Assembly (NCBI GenBank): GCA_027022365.1
Contig: JALVYU010000031.1
Span: 372,001-436,000 of the forward strand
Direction: 5' to 3'
DNA from: Desulfurococcales archaeon
GTDB taxonomy: Archaea > Thermoproteota > Thermoprotei_A > Sulfolobales > Desulfurococcaceae
Length of the DNA: 64,000 bases
Shown: piece by piece, positions 57,218-64,000 of the stretch
Layout: each line of letters opens with the position of its first letter
Numbering within the stretch: position 1 is the stretch's first letter
The notes under the pieces: model-generated
What the model was told of the DNA's origin: nothing
The model's database searches: none
The model's input: only the letters and a program-made list of their open reading frames with translations
Program-made: the position numbers and the translations under genes

Positions 57218-57390
57218 ATTTAGAAGACCTTAAGAGCACCTAATTAGAGCATGTATGGGTATTGTTCTCCTAGGGATAAATTGTTTATATTGTTTTTGTA
57301 ATTGAGGCTAACAAGTTGTTTGTGGAAAGGACTAAAAATTCTAAAAACCATATATATGTTTAGATCTTCTACTCTGCTGGTGTAGCATTA

Positions 57391-58890
57391 ATGTCAGGTC
57401 TGAAGATACTACTTATTGCCCCTTGGGGATACCCCCCTCTATGGAGGACTAGTAATTATCAATTGAATAATGTGTGGATTGCCGGAAGAACATTTAGTGG
57501 TCGTTGTACGGGTTGTAGTAGTTCTCTCTGCCTCTACTTCACATTAAAGTCGAGTAGCAAGATTGCTGACACATGGCTACTTGTCATAGGATCTGACTCA
57601 GTTATAAGTCCTGAAAAACGTTGGCCTATAAGAGAAAATGTAGAAAAATGGTTTAATGATATAAAGAAACAATTATTCGATACAACCAAGTGTGAGGAAA
57701 TTAGTAAAAAGAGTGAATGGCTTGAAGACATATATGTAGAAGTCGTACCCAGTATAGGCCAGTATTATGGATATTACTTCAAGGGAGACATTATTGAAGT
57801 ATTCGTCGAAGCATACCGTGCTATAACCAACTATATGGAAAAACTGAAACCAAGTATCATAGTACTAGATACCACGCACGGCCTAAACATATTAACAATA
57901 GCTACGCTTTACGCTACAATAGCAGCTTCAATAATATATAATAAGAAAGTCTATATTTTCAACTCAGAGCCCTATCCACCAGGCACAAGAACTAAGGCTT
58001 GCGTCAAAGGAGAGAAACCTGTTCCTATTGATAATACACCCGAGTTAAACATACATGACATATCGACTCTGCAATGGATTATAGATTATTTAAGGGCACT
58101 AAACTTTCTAAGGTATCTTAATGAAAAGCCTTTAGCAAAAATGATCAGAGTCATTGAAGGCATAGAAAATCCGCTCATAAATAAGCTTGTCACAAATATG
58201 ATCTGCATGATTGAGGCATTAAGGACTGGATTACTTGGACTAATATATAATAACAGTAAGTTTTCCAACGGAGAAAACATATCATTCACAATAAGAAGTA
58301 TTGTTGAAAAACTAAAAGAACTACCCAAAATACAGAGGGATAAACCATGGACAAAGCCCATAGTCAGAGACAAGAACGTCGAATACGAACTAAGCATTAA
58401 GGATATCCCGATAAGATATATACCAATACTCGATGCTCTAAGAAAGATCATTGGGGAATTAGAAGGGCTCGCAGAGATTGAATCGTTAAAAGAGTTTACG
58501 AAGCAAATTGCTATACTGCTTGACAGTAAAGGATACTGGGAGAAGAAGCAGATCATTGTACATGAGGCATTCGATCTATTAGATATTGTTGAGGAAATAT
58601 ATGAGAATGAAAAGACAACCGAGATCGATAGAGAATTACTCAGAAAGTACTGGAAGAAAAGGAAAGGTATAAAGGACGATAGGGAAGGAGCGTCGGCGGA
58701 GTCAAGTCACGAGCTCGTTTCGCCCAGAAATTTCGCCGCTCATGCTGCTTTAAACCATAATGTGCTTGAGAAGATCAAGACGAGTGATGATGGAAAAGAT
58801 ATTGTTGAAATAGTTTACAACTACACTGATCTCAAGAAAACAATCAAGCAAATCGGCGATAAAACTAGTCTGATGAAATGTATATCTTGA
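57391..58890 (+). CDS. csx1: Csx1-type CARF-HEPN ribonuclease
   Basis: 499 residues. The N-terminal CARF domain starts LLIAPWGYPPLW and has the ligand motif VLDTTHGLNILTI (about 158). The C-terminal HEPN domain carries RNFAAH (Arg-X4-His, about residue 448), the RNase catalytic pair. It would be activated by cyclic oligoadenylate from Cas10 and cut RNA non-specifically. Encoded just after the csm operon, in its own unit. Confidence 0.88.
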   Translation: MSGLKILLIAPWGYPPLWRTSNYQLNNVWIAGRTFSGRCTGCSSSLCLYFTLKSSSKIADTWLLVIGSDSVISPEKRWPIRENVEKWFNDIKKQLFDTTKCEEISKKSEWLEDIYVEVVPSIGQYYGYYFKGDIIEVFVEAYRAITNYMEKLKPSIIVLDTTHGLNILTIATLYATIAASIIYNKKVYIFNSEPYPPGTRTKACVKGEKPVPIDNTPELNIHDISTLQWIIDYLRALNFLRYLNEKPLAKMIRVIEGIENPLINKLVTNMICMIEALRTGLLGLIYNNSKFSNGENISFTIRSIVEKLKELPKIQRDKPWTKPIVRDKNVEYELSIKDIPIRYIPILDALRKIIGELEGLAEIESLKEFTKQIAILLDSKGYWEKKQIIVHEAFDLLDIVEEIYENEKTTEIDRELLRKYWKKRKGIKDDREGASAESSHELVSPRNFAAHAALNHNVLEKIKTSDDGKDIVEIVYNYTDLKKTIKQIGDKTSLMKCIS

Positions 58891-59061
58891 TAATGGGATC
58901 CCTGCTGGAAGGAAATCAGTATACATGTTAGTAGACGATCTAGGGATGGGTGTCTTTATTGGTAAACAGTATCTCTAATACTGTATTTCAATTGGTGCCT
59001 CAGTGAGTTTGAGGAAGCTGTTCAACATCATTGATTGATGCTCTGTAAAAACATGTTTTTC

Positions 59062-59895
59062 TCACTGCTTCTCTATGCTTAGCAATGTTTTTGCGAGCCT
59101 GACGGCTTCTGGTAGTGGTCTGCCGTTTATTGTTAGGCCCAGCCTATCGGTTACGGCCCATATCTCCTGGGGCAGCTTCTTCTCTGTGAGTAGCAGGCTG
59201 AGGATCTTCTTCATGTTGTCTGTTAGCTCCAGCTCTATCACTGGTATTTCGATTATTCTTCTCATGTACTCGTGTATGTAGTACGCTGTATCTATTCCGA
59301 GGATGCTCGAGGCCAGGAGGAGGAACCCTGTCTCTGGCTTGAATCCCGCGGTGAGGTTTACTAGGACTCTGTCGTAGTCTCTGCTCTTGGCCACTCTCCA
59401 GGCGATCTTCTCGATGAGGTTCAGGATCCCTCTCCAGAAATCCCTGCCGAAGCCCTCGACCATGACCGCCTCGACGCCTCCGACCCGGTGGCCCTTCCCA
59501 AGGTACTCGTCCCCGAGGCCATGCCTCCCCAGGTACTCCATGATTATCCTCGACGCAAACATGCTCGTACCCGTATCGGTCGGGTACAGGACGATATCGT
59601 GGATCACGCCGCTGTAACCCCTGCTTATCAGCAGGTCTACGTATCCCATGAAGGAGTTCAGCTCGGCGGAGGCCCGACGGGGATCAGACTGCACATACGC
59701 CAGGACATCCCTGAAAACACTGGACGATACACGGGCGTGCTCGCCCGCGTCCTTGTCCCAGAACGAGTCGGGCGCCGCGCGGGACCACTCCCTGAGCCTC
59801 TCCGCGTGCTTCCCGAGTATATCGTATTCAACAGCGTCTCGAGCCGCATTCCTAATAATACTGGTCCCAACCGTTGTCAAGTGGAGAAACCTCAA
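59062..59895 (-). CDS. CARF ring-nuclease-like protein (APE2256/Crn1 family)
   Basis: About 277 residues. The start is TTG 59895, with GGTGGTGATC directly upstream; a longer frame to 60126 has unlikely sequence at its front. CARF motifs: LHLTTVGTSIIRNAA at the N-terminus, and VLVNLTAGFKPETGFLL near the middle, whose Lys and the Ser/Thr of the first motif match the catalytic residues of Crn1. The last 70 residues look like a winged helix (LLLTEKKLPQEIWAV). It would degrade cyclic tetra-adenylate and switch Csx1 off, or act as a CARF regulator. Confidence 0.72.
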   Translation of the reverse strand: MRFLHLTTVGTSIIRNAARDAVEYDILGKHAERLREWSRAAPDSFWDKDAGEHARVSSSVFRDVLAYVQSDPRRASAELNSFMGYVDLLISRGYSGVIHDIVLYPTDTGTSMFASRIIMEYLGRHGLGDEYLGKGHRVGGVEAVMVEGFGRDFWRGILNLIEKIAWRVAKSRDYDRVLVNLTAGFKPETGFLLLASSILGIDTAYYIHEYMRRIIEIPVIELELTDNMKKILSLLLTEKKLPQEIWAVTDRLGLTINGRPLPEAVRLAKTLLSIEKQ

Positions 59896-60645
59896 GAGAT
59901 CACCACCAACCAGTAGTATTGTTCTAGTAGGAATAAAACATTGTCCGTCTCCCACAGGCCCACCCAGCCCCATATACCCTCTACGTGGACGCTGATCCCC
60001 AGGGCGTCTCCAGGGATCTTGATCTTTTTCAATTATTGGATCTCTGGCGGATGTAAACCGGGGAGTTACCAGGCACCATAGCCCCCAAACACACAACCAG
60101 AACAAAAAAGACGAAATACAAATCATAAAATCACAGCTGAGCCCTCAAACCCTTCCAGAGAGAATATCTCCCATGATCGCGCCACAGCCACATACACTCG
60201 TCAGGAACACCTATTCAGCAAAAACGAACACCAAGCCACAGATAAACACCAACATGAACGACAACAACGTTCCACAGCCTCCCCATAAAAACCCAAGAGA
60301 AAAACTGGTTACCCCTCCCCATCGTTCACAAAACGTTCGTTTCCCCAGTTCATTTTAACTGTTCATTTACGCCGGGAGAACATTGAGGAAAAATAATGCT
60401 GGATACAGCTGAGCTGTATAAACAACCGGACACGAAACAATTCTTCACCCACACCCCGAGCCGTTCAAATACTCGTCCACAGCCCGAGAAACAACTATTA
60501 TAGGGGGCGTTCACGAACAACAGTTCACAAACAATAAATTCGCCCACGTTCACATTTTTACGAACACCTCATCTGTTTCCTCTAATCAAATTTACAGAAG
60601 AATATACTGGAGAAAAATTGAAAGAGAGCCCTGAAAGACCATATT
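59896..60645. other. Intergenic region rich in GTTCA/GAACA motifs
   Basis: About 750 bp with no accepted gene. From about 60200 to 60570 GTTC or GAAC steps occur over a dozen times, for example CGTTCACAAAACGTTCG (60323-60339), AGTTCATTTTAACTGTTCA (60348-60366) and GTTCACGAAC (60509-60518), a perfect palindrome. The plus strand is A/C-rich. A 67-residue frame (60350-60553, minus) is G/T-rich and low in protein character, so it is left out. Confidence 0.45.
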
Positions 60646-60646
60646 A

Positions 60647-61000
60647 CCTCCAGTTTATTCTTGTTTGTCTCTCGGATAAACACCACCACGTACCCCTTGA
60701 TCAATAATCCGGTGCTCAACCTCTTTCAGTTCTATTTGTTTGTTTCATACCCATGACTTTCAGTTTTCTTTGTTTGTATCGATCACGCTTTGAATACCTT
60801 TCTTACGGGCGTATTCCCAGAACTCATAGCTTTCAGTTATTTGTATTTGTTTCCCTTCAAATCCCGACTACTGGGCGAATAATCCCGAATACGAAGAGAT
60901 AATCTTTCAGTTTTTTGTGTTTGTTTCTGGATGGTTCTCAATTAGCTTCTGGAACGAATACAAGTATATCATCATCCTTTCAGTTCTTTTTGTTTGTTTC
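60647..61000 (-). CRISPR. Short CRISPR array, six degenerate 24-nt repeats
   Basis: Repeats on the plus strand read CTTTCAGTTCTTTTTGTTTG+TTTC (consensus), at 60977-61000, 60904-60927, 60830-60853, 60757-60780, 60723-60746 and a poor one at 60647-60671. On the minus strand the repeat ends GAACTGAAAG, the usual 5' tag for Desulfurococcales/Sulfolobales arrays, so transcription is leftward and the leader lies at 61001 and beyond. Spacers are 49, 50, 49, 10 and 51 nt. Repeats vary at the middle T-rich positions. The most degenerate repeat is at the far end, as expected. Confidence 0.8.
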
Positions 61001-61145
61001 TGTTCTTGTTTGTTTATTTGGTTGTTTTAATATTTTATGTTTTGCTCTGGTGTTTTCCCCAACGATCCATTGGCCCGGTGAGAGCCACCATAAACCGGTT
61101 GGTATAGATCAGCGATAAAGTGTTAAGCATAGGCTAACACAGAAT
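61001..61145 (-). promoter_or_regulatory. CRISPR leader
   Basis: A/T-rich 145 bp between the first repeat and the divergent cas6. On the minus strand it contains ATAAAATATTAAAAC (TATA-like, near 61025-61040) about 25-40 bp before the first repeat. It is taken as the leader from position and composition only. Confidence 0.45.
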
Positions 61146-62057
61146 ATGGTGGGGGTTGTCTTGGTTTTGTTTGGGGACTTGTTTGGTGGTAGGTGGTTGT
61201 TTGAGTCGGGTGTTTCCGGGTATTTTTTGCTGCGTGTTGTTGTTAGGGTTGTTTGTGATGGTGGCTGGGTGGTTCTGCCTCCTTTTACGGGGAAGGTTGT
61301 GAAGTCATTACTTATCCGTGGTTTTGGTGGGCTGGATAGTGTTTTTGGCGGTGTGTTTAACCCTAAGCCGATCCATGTCTCGCCCCTGCTTGTTGGTGGT
61401 AGGTGGTTGTGGAAGCGGGGCGGTGAGAGGGGGGTTCTCCGTGTCCGGTGCGGGTCTGAGGCGGTCTTCTATGTTGGGTGTACTGAAGATGTTGCGGGGA
61501 TGGTTTTTAGTGGTGTTGAGGGGCTGAGTGGTGCTGAGCTATTTAATGCCCGCTGGGAGCTCGTCTCCCTGGATATTGAGAGGTATGATCTCCCCTCGGA
61601 GGACCTGGGCATCGGGATCGATGGGCATGACAGGGTTGTCGTGGAGTTTAAGAGCCCCGCCATACTCGTCGATCCCTATAAGGCCTCGCCCAGCAACCCG
61701 AGGTTCCTGCCGCTTGCAGGGGTCTTGTTCTCGTACAATATAGGTGATCTGCTCCGTATGAGGAGGCGGGAGCATAGATGGGAGTCGAGGTTCTGGGCCG
61801 CTGTCGATATTGTCAATGCTGTCCTGCACGAGCATAGACGTATACTGGACAACATATATACCGTCACGTATAACTATGATGGCAGGATAGGCTACGGGGT
61901 CGGCGGCAGGGCGGTCTACTATATCGTTAAGAGGATTATAAGGGAGAAGCCCTGGGTCAAGGCGTTCCTGGAAAACATAATCGTGCATGCAAGGATCATG
62001 GGCGTAGGCTCGAGCAGGGCGAACGGATTCGGCCACGTATCTATAAGGCTAGAGTGA
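61146..62057 (+). CDS. cas6: Cas6 pre-crRNA endoribonuclease
   Basis: 303 residues. LPPFTGKVVKSLLIRGFG at the N-terminus and the C-terminal Gly-rich loop GVGSSRANGFGHVSI are Cas6 features. A central FLPLAGVLFSYN is also seen. It would cut the array transcript 8 nt before each spacer. The first 20-30 residues (VVLVLFGDLFGG) are odd, and a start at TTG 61197 may be the real one. Divergent from the array leader, so both may share control. Confidence 0.8.
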   Translation: MVGVVLVLFGDLFGGRWLFESGVSGYFLLRVVVRVVCDGGWVVLPPFTGKVVKSLLIRGFGGLDSVFGGVFNPKPIHVSPLLVGGRWLWKRGGERGVLRVRCGSEAVFYVGCTEDVAGMVFSGVEGLSGAELFNARWELVSLDIERYDLPSEDLGIGIDGHDRVVVEFKSPAILVDPYKASPSNPRFLPLAGVLFSYNIGDLLRMRRREHRWESRFWAAVDIVNAVLHEHRRILDNIYTVTYNYDGRIGYGVGGRAVYYIVKRIIREKPWVKAFLENIIVHARIMGVGSSRANGFGHVSIRLE

Positions 62058-62075
62058 CAACCGCCTCATCACCGC

Positions 62076-62816
62076 CTACCCGGCCACGAGGCCCCTGGGT
62101 AATGGCACGTACTCGGCCCTGATCCTCCCCCTATAGCTGTACGTTATCTTGTACATGGGTGCTGCGCGGACGTAGCCTATGATGCTTTTCTCGCCTATGA
62201 AGGGATTGTTTCTCGTGACTAGGACGGCGCTGTAGTCTCTCACGTCTACCCCCATCTCCTTCATGTCGCCTATGTTTACCGGTATGGTTGAGTGGCCCTT
62301 ATACAGTGGGCCCGCCTCTACGATCTTGTCTGGACGGATAATCCTTGCCCTGATTATCCCCCACCGCTTCTTACCGATCCTAATGTATCTCGGCAGGGGC
62401 TTTTGGGGGTCGTGTATGATTATGGTCTTGTACAGGGAGCCGGGCCCCACCGCGTAGTAGTGTACCTGCAGGGGGTGTACCAGCTTCGGCTTAGCCTTCT
62501 CTGGGATCGCCAGTGTCTCCGGCGTCGGCGACAGGAATATCCTTGTATAGGACACGTGGATCGGCTCCGCCGGGTAAACGTAGAAGCCTTCCCTGATGGC
62601 CTCTGAAACCACCCTGTAGCTCGGGGGAATGGTTCTCCCCATGATGGTCTCCGAGCTGTAGCCTAGGAACCCGTAGATCAGCGGGTAGTTGTGTATGAAG
62701 GGGTGCGTACGGATCATGGGGCCCGGGGACAGTGTTGATTCCTTTATGCTCTCCTGCATCTTGGAAAACACTAGTAGTCCGTGGACTTCGAGGTAGGCTA
62801 TGCTTACCGTGCGCAT
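62076..62816 (-). CDS. csc1: Cas5/Csc1 of type I-D CRISPR
   Basis: 246 residues, Csc1 type: THPFIHNYPLIYGFLGYSSE, the motif NPFIGEKSIIGYVRAAPMY and a basic end. It lies 3 nt after the Cas7/Csc2 gene in a minus-strand run. In type I-D it caps the crRNA 5' end. Its presence with Csc2 marks a type I-D effector, but the large subunit Cas10d/Csc3 is not in the window. Confidence 0.75.
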   Translation of the reverse strand: MRTVSIAYLEVHGLLVFSKMQESIKESTLSPGPMIRTHPFIHNYPLIYGFLGYSSETIMGRTIPPSYRVVSEAIREGFYVYPAEPIHVSYTRIFLSPTPETLAIPEKAKPKLVHPLQVHYYAVGPGSLYKTIIIHDPQKPLPRYIRIGKKRWGIIRARIIRPDKIVEAGPLYKGHSTIPVNIGDMKEMGVDVRDYSAVLVTRNNPFIGEKSIIGYVRAAPMYKITYSYRGRIRAEYVPLPRGLVAG

Positions 62817-62819
62817 CTC

Positions 62820-64000
62820 CTACTTCTTCCCCTTCTTCTTTCCTTCCCTGCCAGCCAGCTTTGCGAGCTCGTCATGCTTTGCCTTGGCGTCACTCCACGC
62901 CTCCCTGGCAATATTTTTGAGGTCGGCCTCTCTCCTCACCGTCTCTGCGATGCCGCTGCTTATACAGTATTTGGCGTACGGCGTGGCCTTCCCGATCTCC
63001 CTGATGTAGCCCTTATAGATCGTCAGTGCCTCCTCAGGGGTCTTCGGGGCGGAGGACAGTATTTTAAGGGCCGCCTCATAGCCGCTCCCCACCTCGTAGG
63101 GAGCCGCTATCAGCCCAGCGATCTCAACTGCTACTCTGCCGAAGTGCGTCTGAACGGCGCCGAGGCGATCGATGGTGGCGAGGCTGTAGAGTACTAGTAG
63201 GAGCTCGTTCCACGTCAGGTTCTTCAGGGCGATCTTGCCGACGAACAGTACTCCGGGCTTCACAGCGCGGTCCTGGAGGAGCGCCTGCCCGGTCACGTGG
63301 AGCGCCTCGTCCACCGCGTTCCTCGTGAAGGTGAATGTAGCGTCTTCCTCCCTAACAACAGCGTAGTAGACGTCCCCCTCGACCCTGCTCTTCACATTAT
63401 AGTCTCCGCCCTGGACGGCGAACCCGTAGATGAGGCAGGCCGGGCATCTCCCACAGTACCCGACGCCCTTGGATCCGCCTGTGACGTTTACTATGCACTG
63501 CCACCCGCCGCCCAGCAGCTCCTCGAGAACCGCTGATGTCTCCAGCGTGTAGCTTATCCTGTCGAGCACCACGAGGGCTTGGGCCCCGGCTTTCTCGGCG
63601 TACTCTACTGCTTCCCGGCTGTGCAGCCTAACGTGTGTGGACATGAGCTTCTGCACGGTGTATATGTTGATCAGGCCCGGCCTCCCGGCCTCCACGGCGT
63701 CCCCCCTACCGTACCCGTAGAAGGTGATCCGGGCCGGGAGCTTGACGAGGTCTCCGCCGCCACTCCCGCTCTCCTCAACCTTGCCTACTACGGGCACATC
63801 CAGTGCCTCAAGGTGCTTCTCGATGCCGGGTATCGGCGTCGCCGTGGAGAGTATTGTCAGCGAGCCGCTCTCCGCGAACAGCTTGACCAGTGCCAGGCTG
63901 GAAAGGTAGTCCAAGAGACCCCAGGAATGGTACTCGTCGAAGAAGACGATCGGCTTGCTGCCGAGCCGTAGATTAACCGTTCCCAGCCTGGCAAGCCTGT
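62820..64000 (-). CDS. Chimeric ORF: Cas3-type helicase N-terminal part joined to Csc2 (Cas7) C-terminal part, partial
   Basis: A single open frame runs from the right edge to 62820. Reading from the edge, it has KPIVFFDEYHSWGLLDYL (Walker B DEYH), LTILSTATPIPGI (motif III) and a motif IV-like ALVVLDRISYTLE: a Cas3' helicase as in type I-D. Then, without a stop, it continues VTGGSKGVGYCGRCPACLIYGFA and FTRNAVDEA, RLGAVQTHFGRVAVEIAG, which are typical of Csc2 from its Cys motif to the end. Helicase motifs V-VI, all of Csc3 and the first 100 or so residues of Csc2 are missing. The join lies near 63480-63530. A Lys-rich tail follows. A deletion or an assembly join could explain it. Confidence 0.7.
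   Translation of the reverse strand, partial: RLARLGTVNLRLGSKPIVFFDEYHSWGLLDYLSSLALVKLFAESGSLTILSTATPIPGIEKHLEALDVPVVGKVEESGSGGGDLVKLPARITFYGYGRGDAVEAGRPGLINIYTVQKLMSTHVRLHSREAVEYAEKAGAQALVVLDRISYTLETSAVLEELLGGGWQCIVNVTGGSKGVGYCGRCPACLIYGFAVQGGDYNVKSRVEGDVYYAVVREEDATFTFTRNAVDEALHVTGQALLQDRAVKPGVLFVGKIALKNLTWNELLLVLYSLATIDRLGAVQTHFGRVAVEIAGLIAAPYEVGSGYEAALKILSSAPKTPEEALTIYKGYIREIGKATPYAKYCISSGIAETVRREADLKNIAREAWSDAKAKHDELAKLAGREGKKKGKK

Noticed and set aside
59896-60126. N-terminal extension of the CARF protein to 60126
   Set aside because: The extra residues are Trp/Arg/Pro-rich and unlike the family, which begins at the LHLTTVGTS strand; a ribosome site supports TTG at 59895.
60350-60553. 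67-residue minus-strand frame near the CRISPR array
   Set aside because: Composition follows the G/T-rich strand and no ribosome site is seen; better read as a motif-rich intergenic region.

Overview
The window looks like the chromosome of a hyperthermophilic crenarchaeon, most probably of the Desulfurococcales. The support is TATA-box promoters, many GTG and TTG starts with GGTGA/GGAGG ribosome sites, a GltPh-type aspartate transporter, type I-D and III-A CRISPR parts with a 24-nt GAAAG-ending repeat, and VapBC remnants. Genus and species cannot be read from the sequence. I found no rRNA or tRNA gene.

Layout. 1-3.2 kb: end of a Dpp/Opp peptide ABC transporter operon on the minus strand. 3.5-13.3 kb: a secreted clan CD peptidase-like protein with a membrane-anchored partner, the dicarboxylate/amino acid symporter, a large secreted coiled-coil protein divergent from a membrane-anchored winged-helix protein, an ArsB/NhaD-type permease and a nucleotidyltransferase. 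13.3-26.4 kb: an AT-rich defence island. It holds a convergent DISARM-like cluster (helicase, DUF1998-PLD fusion, DUF1156-type methyltransferase, unknown protein), an ATPase with two in-frame stops beside a small partner, and two VapBC pairs in decay. 26.7-33 kb: an AlkA-like glycosylase, a Roadblock/LC7 cluster, membrane proteins and an MFS-like transporter. 33.4-48.7 kb: a CO-oxidation/H2-evolution island. It has CorQ/CorR-like regulators, then an almost gapless run cooF, cooS, cooC, cooT, five group 4 [NiFe]-hydrogenase subunits and seven Mrp-type antiporter subunits. 49-64 kb: a CRISPR region with a complete type III-A module (csm2-3-4-5, cas10), a CARF-HEPN Csx1, a ring-nuclease-like CARF protein, a short degenerate array, cas6, and a type I-D remnant (csc1 and a Cas3-Csc2 chimera) running off the right edge.

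How the parts fit. CooS would oxidise CO and pass electrons through CooF to the membrane hydrogenase. That enzyme would make H2 and, with the Mrp module, build a sodium or proton gradient; CooC and CooT serve nickel insertion, and CorQ/CorR would switch the operon on with CO. In the CRISPR region Cas6 cuts the array transcript, the Csm complex makes cyclic oligoadenylate, Csx1 responds to it and the ring nuclease removes it. The type I-D arm looks broken. The DISARM-like cluster and the decayed ATPase and toxin genes suggest repeated gain and loss of defence systems.

The strongest candidates for something new are the rearranged DISARM-like cluster with its fused DUF1998-PLD protein and unknown fourth gene, the radical-SAM-like domain joined to a LysR/ModE-type DNA-binding domain in the CO regulator, and the in-frame Cas3-Csc2 chimera.
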